Of a stretch of 64,000 nt of DNA, positions 16,110 through 24,365 are shown piece after piece. Below the pieces are notes generated by a model. It was not told the DNA's origin and ran no database searches. It saw only the letters and a list, made by a program, of their open reading frames with translations. Source of the stretch: GCA-2731375 sp002731375 (GTDB lineage Bacteria > Pseudomonadota > Alphaproteobacteria > GCA-2731375); NCBI GenBank assembly GCA_030752605.1, contig JASMDX010000068.1, positions 62,001 to 126,000 of the forward strand, given 5' to 3'. The first letter of the stretch is position 1. Every line of letters starts with the position of its first letter. A program made the translations under genes and the position numbers.

Positions 16110-17011
16110 TCATCCTCATCGAATGTGAAACCATCGGCCAGAAAATCCAGTTTTTCGGATCTGTGGAAGCCATCATAATAAGGAAAGCGGTCGTCGGGTC
16201 CTGGCGTGTTCTCGGGCGCCATGGCGTATTCGGCGGTCATGGTAGCAACCGCGCCGTTGACGCCAATGCTTTCGCCGGAAATGAAGCTGGCAGCCGGCGA
16301 CAGCAGGAACACCACCGCCGCCGAGACCTCTGCCTCCGTCGATAGGCGGCGGGCAGGCACGAAATTCTTGCGCCGCAGGATACGTTTCTTGTGCGCTAGG
16401 GGATATTGTTTCAGGCCGGAGGTGGCGATATAGCCAGGGGCGACCACGTTGACACGGACACCATAGTGTGCCCATTCCAGGGCCGCCGTCTTGGTGAAAT
16501 TCTCCATCCCCGCCCGCGCCGCGCCGGAATGGCCCAGTCCCGGCATGGAGCGTTCATGATCAGCGGTAATGTTGACGATGGCGCCGCCGGTATCCTTCAT
16601 GCTTTGGTTCAGCACTTCCCGGCTGACCAAAAAGCCCCCTGTCAGATTGGTTCGGACAACGGTCTCCCAGCCTTTTTGCGAAATCTCCTCCAGCTTGGCC
16701 AGAAACTGCCCGCCAGCGTTATTGACCAAGCCACTGATGGCGCCGTGCCTAGCCAGGATTTGCGCGATGCTCGCGGCGACGGCATCTTCGTTCCGGATAT
16801 CGAAGGCCACATAATCCGCGTGACCGCCGTCCTCGACAATCTCGGCGGCAACTGTTTTCAGCTTTTCCACCGTGCGACCGATGATTACCACATTGGCGCC
16901 CAGTTGGGCCAACTCATGGGCGATGCAACGGCCAATACCGCTGCCGCCGCCCGTGACGATCATGGTCTGGCCAGCGAACAGATCTGCGCTAAAAACGGAA
17001 TTATAGGACAC
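16106..17011 (-). CDS. SDR family oxidoreductase, 2,4-dienoyl-CoA reductase-like
   Basis: The N-terminal Rossmann motif is TGGGSGIGRCIAHEL, with LVNNAGG in the middle, so NAD(P)H binding is expected. The catalytic region reads ITADHERSMPGLGHSGAARAG: the classical Tyr of YxxxK is absent and the Lys position is Arg. The same region in 2,4-dienoyl-CoA reductases also lacks the Tyr at this place, so an acyl-CoA reductase role in unsaturated or branched acid breakdown is the best guess. It has 301 residues with a C-terminal extension. It lies downstream of ubiX on the minus strand with a 26-base gap. Confidence 0.85.
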   Translation of the reverse strand: MSYNSVFSADLFAGQTMIVTGGGSGIGRCIAHELAQLGANVVIIGRTVEKLKTVAAEIVEDGGHADYVAFDIRNEDAVAASIAQILARHGAISGLVNNAGGQFLAKLEEISQKGWETVVRTNLTGGFLVSREVLNQSMKDTGGAIVNITADHERSMPGLGHSGAARAGMENFTKTAALEWAHYGVRVNVVAPGYIATSGLKQYPLAHKKRILRRKNFVPARRLSTEAEVSAAVVFLLSPAASFISGESIGVNGAVATMTAEYAMAPENTPGPDDRFPYYDGFHRSEKLDFLADGFTFDEDE

Positions 17012-17037
17012 CTGTTTGCTCCAATATTGATCTGAAC

Positions 17038-17607
17038 TCAGTCTTGTTCGTCATCCCAGCGCGGAAACAATGCATGAGTGATGCCGAGCTGATCCAGGGC
17101 GCGGCCGACGCCTTGGTCGACGACATCCTGGATGGTTTTGGGCTTGTGGTAAAAGGCCGGCATGGGCGGCATGATAATGGCGCCGTAATCCGTTGCCCGC
17201 GCCATCAGATCCAGATGGCCTTTATGCAAGGGCGTCTCCCGCACCATCAGTACCAGGGGGCGGCGTTCCTTCAGGGTCACGTCCGCTGCCCGTGCCACCA
17301 AATCCGCATCATAGGAATTGGCAATGGCCGATAAGGTCTTGATGGAGCAAGGCGCGACAATCATACCGCGCGTGAGGAACGAGCCCGACGAGATTGAGGC
17401 CGCGATATCCTTGTTGGAATGGACCACGTCGGCCAGGGCGCGCAGGTCGGCCAGGGAAAGCTCGCTCTCGTATTTCAGGGTCTGTATTGCGGCCTCGCTG
17501 ACCACCAGATGTGTCGACACCGACAGCTTGCGCAGGGCGCGCAGGATATCGATTCCGTAGACGATGCCGCTAGCACCAGTGATAGCCACCACCAGGGGTA
17601 GGCTCAT
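17038..17607 (-). CDS. ubiX: UbiX flavin prenyltransferase
   Basis: UbiX attaches a dimethylallyl unit to FMN to make prenylated FMN, the cofactor of UbiD-type decarboxylases. Family marks are AITGASGIVYGIDILRAL, the central GSFLTRGMIVAPCSIKTLSAIA, and the C-terminal MPPMPAFYHKPKTIQD. Length (189 residues) is normal. No ubiD-like gene is in the window. Its start overlaps the EamA gene stop by four bases (ATGA), so it is co-translated with a transporter. It may serve a pathway decarboxylase as well as ubiquinone synthesis. Confidence 0.95.
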   Translation of the reverse strand: MSLPLVVAITGASGIVYGIDILRALRKLSVSTHLVVSEAAIQTLKYESELSLADLRALADVVHSNKDIAASISSGSFLTRGMIVAPCSIKTLSAIANSYDADLVARAADVTLKERRPLVLMVRETPLHKGHLDLMARATDYGAIIMPPMPAFYHKPKTIQDVVDQGVGRALDQLGITHALFPRWDDEQD

Positions 17608-18512
17608 GTGCGCTCTCCCTCAAATTTTTCAAGCACCGCCGCGCGGCGCTCCCGCCCGGCGATATAGGCCGTGGCGCCGATAATAATCGCCGCGCCCAGG
17701 CCTGACCAGATGTCGGGCCATTCATCATAGGCGAAATAGCCGATGGCGACGGCCCAGATCAGGGTGAAATAAAAGCCGGGCTGGGTAAACGACAATTCGG
17801 CAATCTGGAATGATTTACTCCAGCAAAAATGGGCCGCCGTCGCCATCACCCCGGCGGCAAAGGTCAGACCGACGGTATGCAGGGATGGATTGTTCCAGAC
17901 AAATAGCGTGGGGATCAAACTGATCATGGTAACGAAAAGTGAAAGATAGAAGACCATGGCGTAGATTGATGTATGCCGCGCCAGATGCTTGGCGACCAAG
18001 GTGGAGACGGCTTGAAATGGCGATGAGATAAGGATCGCGAAGGCACCAATGGAAATGACCTCGATACCAGGCCGCAGGATCACCACGGCACCCAGAAAGG
18101 CGATGACAATGCCGGCAAGACGGCGATAGCTGAAACTCTCGCCCAGGAACAGAAATGCCCCAATGGTGACGAACACGGGCGAGGTGAAGCTCAACGCGGT
18201 CAAATCGGTCAGGTTTATCTTGGTCACCGCATAGAACCACAGCAGCACGCTGATGGCATGCACGACGCCGCGCAGAAAATGTCCGCCCAGCAATTTCAGC
18301 TCAAAATCCGTCCTCTCGAACTTCAAGACCAGGGGCAGCAGTAACAAGGTGCCAAAGCCATAACGCATGAATGCGGCCTGCAGAGGATGGACATCATCGG
18401 CAACGCTGCGCACGATCCAGGTCAGCGAGGTAATGAACAAACCACCCAACAGGACCAACAACAAACCAACAAAATTTTCACGCCATGTTGGTGAGATGAT
18501 CACCCGGCTCAT
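17604..18512 (-). CDS. EamA/DMT family transporter
   Basis: A 302-residue membrane protein with about ten hydrophobic helices in two repeated EamA halves, typical of drug/metabolite transporters. The first half has the PLQAAFMRYGFGTLLLLPLV region, and the conserved ALSFTSPVFVTIGAFLFLGE marks helices 4-5; the second half repeats this with TQPGFYFTLIWAVAIGYFA. Transport direction and substrate are unknown. Operon placement between a flavin monooxygenase-like gene and ubiX suggests movement of a pathway substrate or product. Confidence 0.9.
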   Translation of the reverse strand: MSRVIISPTWRENFVGLLLVLLGGLFITSLTWIVRSVADDVHPLQAAFMRYGFGTLLLLPLVLKFERTDFELKLLGGHFLRGVVHAISVLLWFYAVTKINLTDLTALSFTSPVFVTIGAFLFLGESFSYRRLAGIVIAFLGAVVILRPGIEVISIGAFAILISSPFQAVSTLVAKHLARHTSIYAMVFYLSLFVTMISLIPTLFVWNNPSLHTVGLTFAAGVMATAAHFCWSKSFQIAELSFTQPGFYFTLIWAVAIGYFAYDEWPDIWSGLGAAIIIGATAYIAGRERRAAVLEKFEGERT

Positions 18513-18527
18513 CTAAATGGCACTCAT

Positions 18528-19694
18528 CTAGAAATAATTCTCAGGCGGCACGCCTAGCAAAACCCGTCCGGCGGCCTCATAGTGGGAACCACGCGATTGG
18601 ATCTGTTGCGACAGGGTATGCATATCGCGGAAGCGGCGCTCGAACGGCGTTCCGGGAAAAATTGCACTGACGCCCGCCGCCTTGTATACCCAGTCGGAGA
18701 CTTCGATGGCGCCATGGATAAGGTGAGTCGCGGCCAGGCGCACGCGGATCCGGTCCGACGTATCAATTGGCTCGATCTCGCCCGCGCTGGCATGGACCTC
18801 GCGCAAAGTTTCCAACAAATAGGCCCGCGCCGCACTCAACTTGGCCTCGGCCTTGGCGTAGTCTGATTGCACCGTTGCCGTATCCGCCAGGCGGGCAAGG
18901 CCGCGCGGGGTTTTCTCGGCCGCCAATTCAGCGAAGGCGGACAGCATGGCCCGCGCCAGGCCCAGGGCTGCACCAGCCACCCCAACCGCATAGAGCTGCT
19001 GCTGGGGAAAGGCATAAAGCGGGCCACTTTTGCGGCGCAAGGCTTGATCATCCCGTGTGCCTGAATAGGCCTCCGGCACGAAAACACCCTTGATGGTATA
19101 ACTGTCAGAGCCCGTGCCGCGCAGGCCGATGGTGTCCCAGACATCGTGCAATTCGGCTTGTTCGACGGGAAACAGCAAGGTCCGCAACGTGGGTTTCCCC
19201 AAATGGTTCAGACGCAGGCTACCGTCCGGTTCCTTGATACGGCAATGTACGCCCATCCAGTTGGCTTGATGGCAGCCAGAGGCGAAGTCCCACCTGCCGC
19301 TGACCCGATAGCCGCCGTCCACCGCGTCCGCCATGCCGCCGTGGGGCGGCCCCCAGGCCACGACCGCGCGGGGATCGGCATAGATCTCCCGCGCGGCGCC
19401 CGCATCGATAAAGGGTGTGATCAGCGCAGTGGAGTTGCCGACAAAAATGTTCCAGGCTACAGAAGCGTCATGGCGGGCAAGCTCCTCCATGGTGAGGAGA
19501 AAGTCACAGGGATGAACCTCGCCGCCGCCAAGCTCCCGTTGCAAAAACATGCGGAACAGCCGCGCCTCGTGCAACTGGCTTAACAGCGGTTCCGGTATGC
19601 GCCGGGTCCGTTCGATCTCGTCGGACGCGACCGTCAACGCATCCGCCAACTGCCGGGCACGGTCGAGCGGTTTTGATGATGATGCCTGATCCAT
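18528..19694 (-). CDS. Acyl-CoA dehydrogenase-fold flavoprotein, monooxygenase-like
   Basis: This 388-residue protein has the acyl-CoA dehydrogenase fold, but its layout (FRMFLQRELGGGEVHPCDF, HDASVAWNIFVGN, WGPPHGGMADAVDGGYRVSG then RWDFASG) is closer to DszC/HpaB-related flavin monooxygenases that take reduced flavin from a partner. The catalytic Glu of true acyl-CoA dehydrogenases is not evident. Known relatives hydroxylate indoles, phenols or sulfur heterocycles. It is the first intact gene after the deletion scar at about 19.86 kb, and leads the EamA-ubiX-SDR series. Its substrate is unknown. Confidence 0.8.
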   Translation of the reverse strand: MDQASSSKPLDRARQLADALTVASDEIERTRRIPEPLLSQLHEARLFRMFLQRELGGGEVHPCDFLLTMEELARHDASVAWNIFVGNSTALITPFIDAGAAREIYADPRAVVAWGPPHGGMADAVDGGYRVSGRWDFASGCHQANWMGVHCRIKEPDGSLRLNHLGKPTLRTLLFPVEQAELHDVWDTIGLRGTGSDSYTIKGVFVPEAYSGTRDDQALRRKSGPLYAFPQQQLYAVGVAGAALGLARAMLSAFAELAAEKTPRGLARLADTATVQSDYAKAEAKLSAARAYLLETLREVHASAGEIEPIDTSDRIRVRLAATHLIHGAIEVSDWVYKAAGVSAIFPGTPFERRFRDMHTLSQQIQSRGSHYEAAGRVLLGVPPENYF

Positions 19695-19724
19695 GCCCTA
19701 TTGCGGCCCAGAACAGGCAGCCTG

Positions 19725-19865
19725 TCAATGAATCACGGGCTCAGGCACCGCTTCGCCGTCACGCAGAATAACGAAATCGCAGTCCTGATCGGCCTGAATG
19801 ACATGCTGGCATAGATTGCGCCGAAGCCACGATCGCAGCGTGGCGGGGGCGCGGTCCAGGCGGCC
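19725..19865 (-). pseudogene. C-terminal remnant of a gene lost at a deletion junction
   Basis: A 46-codon minus-strand frame reads RAPATLRSWLRRNLCQHVI, QADQDCDFVILRDGE and AVPEPVIH before TGA. It has the look of a genuine protein tail (a helix followed by a beta strand) but no upstream part: at about 19862 the sequence passes directly into the truncated GntR gene on the other strand. It ends 30 bases before the monooxygenase-like gene, so it was probably the first gene of that operon. I do not recognise the family. Confidence 0.5.
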
Positions 19866-19877
19866 TCACGCACGGCC

Positions 19878-20444
19878 TTGCGGGAGGCGCTGAAGGTGCT
19901 TTCCTCCAAAGGCTTGATCGAATCGCGGCAACGGGCCGGCACCCGGGTGCGACCTCGCAATGACTGGGATCTATTGGATGTGGACATGCTGCCCTGGCAT
20001 ACGCCCGAAAGCATCTCCAAATCGTTTACCGCCGATCTGGTGGAGCTGCGGGAACTGATCGAACCGGTTGTCGCCAAGCTGGCCGCCGACCGCGCCACGT
20101 CCGATGATCTGACCCGGATCGAGGCGGCTTTTCTGCGCATGGAAAAAGCGGTTGATGATTACGACAGCTCTTATTTTGCTGACGTGGATTTTCATCTCGC
20201 CGTACTCAACGCCTCGCACAATCGGCCGTTTCAGCGCCTGGTAGGCATCATCGACACGGTCCTGGGCCTAAGCTTTGGTCCGCAAAAGCAGGCCCGCATT
20301 ACCCTGCAGGAAAGTTTGGGATCCCATTACGACGTGTTTGACGGCAACCGTCGCGCCGCCGAACGGGCCATGCGCGTCACCATCCGCCGCGGCCGCGACA
20401 CTCTATCGCAACAGCGCACGATTATACGCGGCCAAACCCGGTGA
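19878..20444 (+). pseudogene. GntR/FadR-family regulator missing the first half of its HTH
   Basis: The frame opens abruptly at SRTALREALKVLSSKGLIES, the recognition helix of a FadR-type winged helix, then the wing RQRAGTRVRP and a complete FCD ligand domain with DVDFHLAVLNASHN and SLGSHYDVFD, whose Asp/His residues usually bind a metal. Helices 1-2 of the HTH (about 45 residues) are missing; the codons before SRT do not resemble the family and end at TAG (19812). TTG 19878 is the first possible start. Probably inactive for DNA binding. It would have been divergent from the catabolic operon to its left and likely its regulator. Confidence 0.75.
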
Positions 20445-20447
20445 CAG

Positions 20448-20885
20448 CTATCCGTAGGTAACCTCAAAACCAAGATAGACGGCCAGGAAGACCACGGCGA
20501 CGGCCAGGATCAAGCCGATCGTTACCCGCATCATGAAACCGAATTCGCGCCGAGCATCGCCCTTGATTTCGAACTGCTTGCGCCGCACGCCTTTATCGTG
20601 CTCCTGCAATTTATCCCAATCCGCGATACGTTGGCGCACGCCCTTCAGACCCAGTATATCCCGGTCTGACCGCGCCTCCCCCATCAGACGGCCCCTGACA
20701 TGGGCCAGGCCAACGAAGACTGGAAAAGCGCCACAACCCACCGATAGCACCAGATAAAAGACAAATTCCGACCATGACGCCCACAACAACAGAGGCGTGA
20801 TGGCGGCGATGATGCCGGCCACGCTCAGGCCGACCTCTGTCATGGTCAGAGCTATTCTGGTCTGTGGCTGTGAGGGCGCGATCAT
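20448..20885 (-). CDS. Hypothetical membrane protein downstream of thiE
   Basis: The 145-residue product has two hydrophobic helices near the N-terminus (around GLSVAGIIAAITPLLLWAS and FVFYLVLSVGCGAFPVFVG), a charged cytoplasmic middle (GVRQRIADWDKLQEHDKGVR) and one C-terminal helix (GLILAVAVVFLAVYLGF). I do not recognise the family. Its ATG overlaps the thiE stop in an ATGA arrangement, so it is translated with thiE; no link to thiamine is evident. Confidence 0.7.
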   Translation of the reverse strand: MIAPSQPQTRIALTMTEVGLSVAGIIAAITPLLLWASWSEFVFYLVLSVGCGAFPVFVGLAHVRGRLMGEARSDRDILGLKGVRQRIADWDKLQEHDKGVRRKQFEIKGDARREFGFMMRVTIGLILAVAVVFLAVYLGFEVTYG

Positions 20886-21535
20886 GATGCCTCCTTGATG
20901 GCTTGGTTGAATTCCCGCACGGCGGCAGCCGGTCCGTCGGGATAGTTCCATACGCCAGCCACCACGGACAGAAAATCAGCCCCAGCCGCAACCAAGGCTG
21001 GGCAATTTTCTACCGTGATACCGCCAATAGCAACACAGGGGATTTCGAACAGATCCGACCACCAGTCCAAGATCTCGATATCAGCTGCCGCCTTGGCCTG
21101 CTTGGTATCAGTGGGGAAGAAAGCGCCAAAGGCGACATAGTCGGCGCCGGCTTCCGCCGCCTCCATGGCCAGATGGCGCGAATCGTGGCAGGTGACACCG
21201 ACGATGTGATCCGCGCCCAGAATGCTCCGTGCCTGGGCATAAGGGGTGTCTTCCTGACCCACATGGGTGCCGTCAGCGCCTAATTCAGCCGCCAGGTCCG
21301 GACGGTCGTTGATCAGAAAGGCAATATCGTGTTCCTGGGCCAATGGCATCAACGCCTCCGCCGCCCGGCGTACCACGTCATCGTCCAGGTCCTTCAGACG
21401 CAATTGCAGGCAGGCGACATCGCCACCATCCAGGGCCGCGCGCAGATCCTCGGCAAAGACCGCCGGTTCGAAAACCGGTGGCGTAATCAGATACAGGCGG
21501 CAGGGATCATCGCCACCATCAACATTAGCACTCAT
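20882..21535 (-). CDS. thiE: Thiamine-phosphate synthase
   Basis: ThiE joins hydroxymethylpyrimidine diphosphate and thiazole phosphate to form thiamine phosphate. The TIM-barrel signature residues are present: CLQLRLKDLDD, FLINDRPDLAAELGADGTHVG with QED, IVGVTCHDSRHLA in place of the usual GxSxH, and PCVAIGGIT for phosphate binding. Length 217 residues is normal. Its ATG directly follows the TGA of the fba remnant. No TPP riboswitch is visible upstream, consistent with transcription from the pgk side. The second thiamine gene, thiD, is at 44.5 kb. Confidence 0.93.
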   Translation of the reverse strand: MSANVDGGDDPCRLYLITPPVFEPAVFAEDLRAALDGGDVACLQLRLKDLDDDVVRRAAEALMPLAQEHDIAFLINDRPDLAAELGADGTHVGQEDTPYAQARSILGADHIVGVTCHDSRHLAMEAAEAGADYVAFGAFFPTDTKQAKAAADIEILDWWSDLFEIPCVAIGGITVENCPALVAAGADFLSVVAGVWNYPDGPAAAVREFNQAIKEAS

Positions 21536-21670
21536 TCAAGCCACGTCCTTTTCCATTTCCACCTGGTAGTTACCGCTACGCGCCAGACTGTTCATTTTTG
21601 CCCGATGGGCCAGCGCGGCCTGGGCAGCGGGCACATTATCCGCCTCATCGCTGCCTAATGTTTTCTGGGC
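21536..21670 (-). pseudogene. fba: C-terminal remnant of class I fructose-bisphosphate aldolase
   Basis: A 44-codon frame before TGA reads SDEADNVPAAQAALAHRAKM then NSLARSGNYQVEMEK. This matches the last helix of class I fructose-1,6-bisphosphate aldolases (pattern AAQ-x-A-x-x-HRAKxNxLA-x-xGxY). The frame is closed by TAG just upstream, so roughly 85 percent of the gene is gone. Its position between pgk and thiE is where an aldolase gene is expected beside tkt-gap-pgk. An aldolase must be encoded elsewhere if glycolysis or gluconeogenesis works. Confidence 0.65.
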
Positions 21671-21691
21671 CTAACGTGCTTCCAGAAGACT

Positions 21692-22099
21692 TTAGTAAAT
21701 AATACCACATTGCGATGACAGATACCCGTAGAGATCGGTCATTTCCGGGCCCGGATCCAGCGCCCTGGGCGGCCGGGCCAGGACCTCGGCACCATAGGCC
21801 GCGGCAATTTGGCGGACCTTTTCGCGCACCGTTACCTTGCCGTGCAAAACCAAGCCGCGCCAGCCCAGCTGCAATGCCATTTGCGCCATAGCGCCGTCAT
21901 CGCCGCAGTCCAGAACCGCCCGCACATCTGCGTTGGGATGCTTCTTTCGCGCCAGTTCCACCATGGCCAAATAAAAGCCCGGCCCGCCATAGCCCACCGC
22001 GCCAGGCGCGGTCAACAGCGTTATGGTCCGCCGCGACGCGGCGGCAAAGGCCAGCACGTCCTCGGCCTGTTTGGCATGATGAAAAATAATCGCGGACAT
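21692..22099 (-). CDS. Conserved-looking hypothetical protein downstream of pgk
   Basis: A 135-residue soluble protein starting MSAIIFHHAKQAEDVLAFAA, with TLLTAPGAVGYGGPGFYLAMV and VRAVLDCGDDGAMAQMALQL in the middle. It looks like a compact alpha/beta domain and has no catalytic motif I can name. I placed the start at 22099, after pgk; upstream in-frame codons overlap pgk. It sits 25 bases after pgk and ahead of the fba remnant, so it is part of the glycolytic transcript. Association with sugar-phosphate metabolism is inferred from position only. Confidence 0.75.
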   Translation of the reverse strand: MSAIIFHHAKQAEDVLAFAAASRRTITLLTAPGAVGYGGPGFYLAMVELARKKHPNADVRAVLDCGDDGAMAQMALQLGWRGLVLHGKVTVREKVRQIAAAYGAEVLARPPRALDPGPEMTDLYGYLSSQCGIIY

Positions 22100-22124
22100 A
22101 ACACAGTCATAGTCCGATTGCGGG

Positions 22125-23306
22125 TCAGTCTTCCAGCGCTTTGATGCCGGGCAGGACCTTGCCTTCCAGCCATTCCAGAAAGGCGCCGCCAGCGGTGGAG
22201 ACATAAGTGAAGTCATCCGCCGCGCCAGCGTGACGCAATGCCGCCACCGTATCGCCGCCGCCCGCGACCGACGTCAGGTTACCAGCCTTGGACCGTGCGG
22301 CAGCGGCCTGGGCCACCTTGACCGTGCCGTTATCAAAGGGCGCGATTTCAAAGGCGCCCATGGGGCCGTTCCACAGCAACGTCCGGTATTGTTGCAAACG
22401 CTGGGCCAGGTCCCACACGCTGGCCGGGCCCACGTCCAGGATCATCATATCGTCCGGCACCTTGTCGATGGGTACGGTGGTGGCGTCCATACCAGCCTTG
22501 AATTCCCTGGCCAGAACTACGTCAACCGGCAGTACGATTTCACAACCGGTCTGCCCGGCCTTGGCCATGATCTCCCGTGCCGTATCGGCCAGATCGGTTT
22601 CGCACAGCGAGGCGCCGACATTGATGCCCTTGGCAAACAAAAACGTATTCGCCATGCCGCCGCCGATAATCAGTTGATCTACCTTGTCCAGCAAATGCCC
22701 CAGCACCGCCAACTTCGACGATACCTTGGCCCCGCCGACCAGGGCCGCCATGGGCCGCCGCGGGTTCGCCAGGGCGGCTTCCAGCGCAGTCAGCTCAGCC
22801 TGCATGGAGCGCCCCGCCGCCGCCGGCAACAGATGCGCGATGGCTTCCGTCGAGGTATGGGCCCGATGGGCGCAGGAAAAGGCGTCATTGACGTAGATAT
22901 CGCCCAGATCTGCCAGACGTTGGGCAAAGACGCCATCGTTGGCTTCCTCACCCGCGTCAAAGCGCACGTTCTCCAGCAACAACACATCGCCATCATTCAT
23001 GGCAGCCACCACCGCCGGCGCCGTGTCCATAGCCGCGAAGGCAACAGGCCGTTCAAGCGCCGCTGCCAATGGCCCGGCCAGGGGTGCGAGAGACATGTTC
23101 GGCACCACCTGCCCCTTGGGCTGGCCGAAATGGGACAGCACAATGACCTTGGCGCCCTTGCCGACCAGTTCCGCCAATGTGGGCACGGCACGCTCGATCC
23201 GGGTTGCGTCGCTGACCCGGCCGTCCCGCATGGGCACGTTCAGATCAACCCTTACCAGCACGCGTTGGCCGGCAAGGGTCAGATCATCCAACGTCTGCAT
23301 CGTCAA
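22125..23306 (-). CDS. pgk: Phosphoglycerate kinase
   Basis: PGK interconverts 1,3-bisphosphoglycerate and 3-phosphoglycerate with ADP/ATP in the cytoplasm. The 393-residue protein shows RVLVRVDLNVPMRDG at the N-terminus, FSCAHRAHTSTEA for triose binding, the inter-domain GGAKVSSKLAVLGHLL, and the C-terminal GGGDTVAALRHAGAADDFTY with STAGGAFLEWLEGK. All family hallmarks are intact. It lies seven bases downstream of gap, so tkt, gap and pgk form one minus-strand operon. Confidence 0.97.
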   Translation of the reverse strand: MTMQTLDDLTLAGQRVLVRVDLNVPMRDGRVSDATRIERAVPTLAELVGKGAKVIVLSHFGQPKGQVVPNMSLAPLAGPLAAALERPVAFAAMDTAPAVVAAMNDGDVLLLENVRFDAGEEANDGVFAQRLADLGDIYVNDAFSCAHRAHTSTEAIAHLLPAAAGRSMQAELTALEAALANPRRPMAALVGGAKVSSKLAVLGHLLDKVDQLIIGGGMANTFLFAKGINVGASLCETDLADTAREIMAKAGQTGCEIVLPVDVVLAREFKAGMDATTVPIDKVPDDMMILDVGPASVWDLAQRLQQYRTLLWNGPMGAFEIAPFDNGTVKVAQAAAARSKAGNLTSVAGGGDTVAALRHAGAADDFTYVSTAGGAFLEWLEGKVLPGIKALED

Positions 23307-23313
23307 TGGTCGA

Positions 23314-24318
23314 CTAGAGCTTGGCCATGGCGACGGCGGTATCGCTCATACGATTGGAGAAGCCCCATTCATTATCATACCAGGTCAGGATGCGCACGAA
23401 ACGGCCATCAATCACCTGAGTCTGGGTCAGATCAAAGGTCGATGACGCCTGGTTGTGATTGTAATCAATGGACACCGTGGGACCGTCTGAGGTTTCCAAC
23501 ACGCCTTTCAGCTTGCCGGCGGCGGCCTTGACGATCGCCGCGTTAACGACCTCGACCGTGGTTTTCTTCTTGCTGCGGAACTTGAAATCCACCACGGAAA
23601 CATTCGGTGTCGGCACCCTGATCGAGGTTCCGTCCAGCTTACCCGCCAATTCGGGCAACACCAAGCCGACGGCCTTGGCCGCACCGGTCGAGGTCGGGAT
23701 CATGGACATCACCGCCGAACGGGCCCGGCGCATATCGCCATGCAGGGTATCCAGAACGGGCTGGTCACCGGTGAAGGCATGAATGGTGGTCATGAAGCCG
23801 TGCTCGATACCAACTGCCCGGTTCAGCACGAAGGCAACCGGGGCCAGACAATTGGTGGTGCAGGATGCGTTCGAGACTACCTTGTGGGATTTACGCAGCT
23901 TGTTGTGGTTGACGCCGTACACAACGGTCAGGTCGGCTTCCGTCGCCGGCGCCGAGACTAGCACCTTTTTGGCACCGGCCGTCAAATGGGCCGAGGCTTT
24001 TTCCTTGGAAGCAAAAATACCGGTGCATTCCAGCGCCACATCCACGTCCAATTTGCCCCAGGGCAGATTGGACGGGTCGCGCTCCGCCGTGACCTTTATG
24101 GCCTTGCCGTTCACGTTCATGCCGGTCTTGGTGGTTTTTACCTTGCCGGGAAAGGCGCCATGCACCGAGTCATAACGCAACAGATGCGCGTTGGTTTCGA
24201 TGGGGCCCAGGTCATTGACCCCGACCACCTGAATATCCTTGCGCCCGGATTCCGCGATGGCGCGAAGTACCAAACGGCCAATGCGGCCAAAACCGTTAAT
24301 CCCTACACGAACGACCAT
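23314..24318 (-). CDS. gap: Glyceraldehyde-3-phosphate dehydrogenase, type I
   Basis: GAPDH oxidises glyceraldehyde 3-phosphate to 1,3-bisphosphoglycerate. The Rossmann start is VGINGFGRIGRLVLRAI, the catalytic Cys lies in SNASCTTNCLAP, and the catalytic His region is HAFTGDQPVLDT-like (THAFTGDQPVLD). The C-terminus WYDNEWGFSNRMSD is typical. Length 334 residues. It sits between tkt and pgk. Confidence 0.97.
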   Translation of the reverse strand: MVVRVGINGFGRIGRLVLRAIAESGRKDIQVVGVNDLGPIETNAHLLRYDSVHGAFPGKVKTTKTGMNVNGKAIKVTAERDPSNLPWGKLDVDVALECTGIFASKEKASAHLTAGAKKVLVSAPATEADLTVVYGVNHNKLRKSHKVVSNASCTTNCLAPVAFVLNRAVGIEHGFMTTIHAFTGDQPVLDTLHGDMRRARSAVMSMIPTSTGAAKAVGLVLPELAGKLDGTSIRVPTPNVSVVDFKFRSKKKTTVEVVNAAIVKAAAGKLKGVLETSDGPTVSIDYNHNQASSTFDLTQTQVIDGRFVRILTWYDNEWGFSNRMSDTAVAMAKL

Positions 24319-24365
24319 TGTGCTCTCCTATAAAAATATCGGCTGTCCTCAATCGCCCAACAGCA

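Noticed and set aside
20882..21700. TPP riboswitch ahead of thiE or thiD
   Set aside because: No THI-box core was seen upstream of either gene, and both are embedded in longer transcripts.
22230..23531. 433-codon frame antisense to pgk and gap
   Set aside because: Composition is rich in His, Arg and Gln with no family pattern; it arises from codon bias in GC-rich DNA opposite two well-recognised genes.
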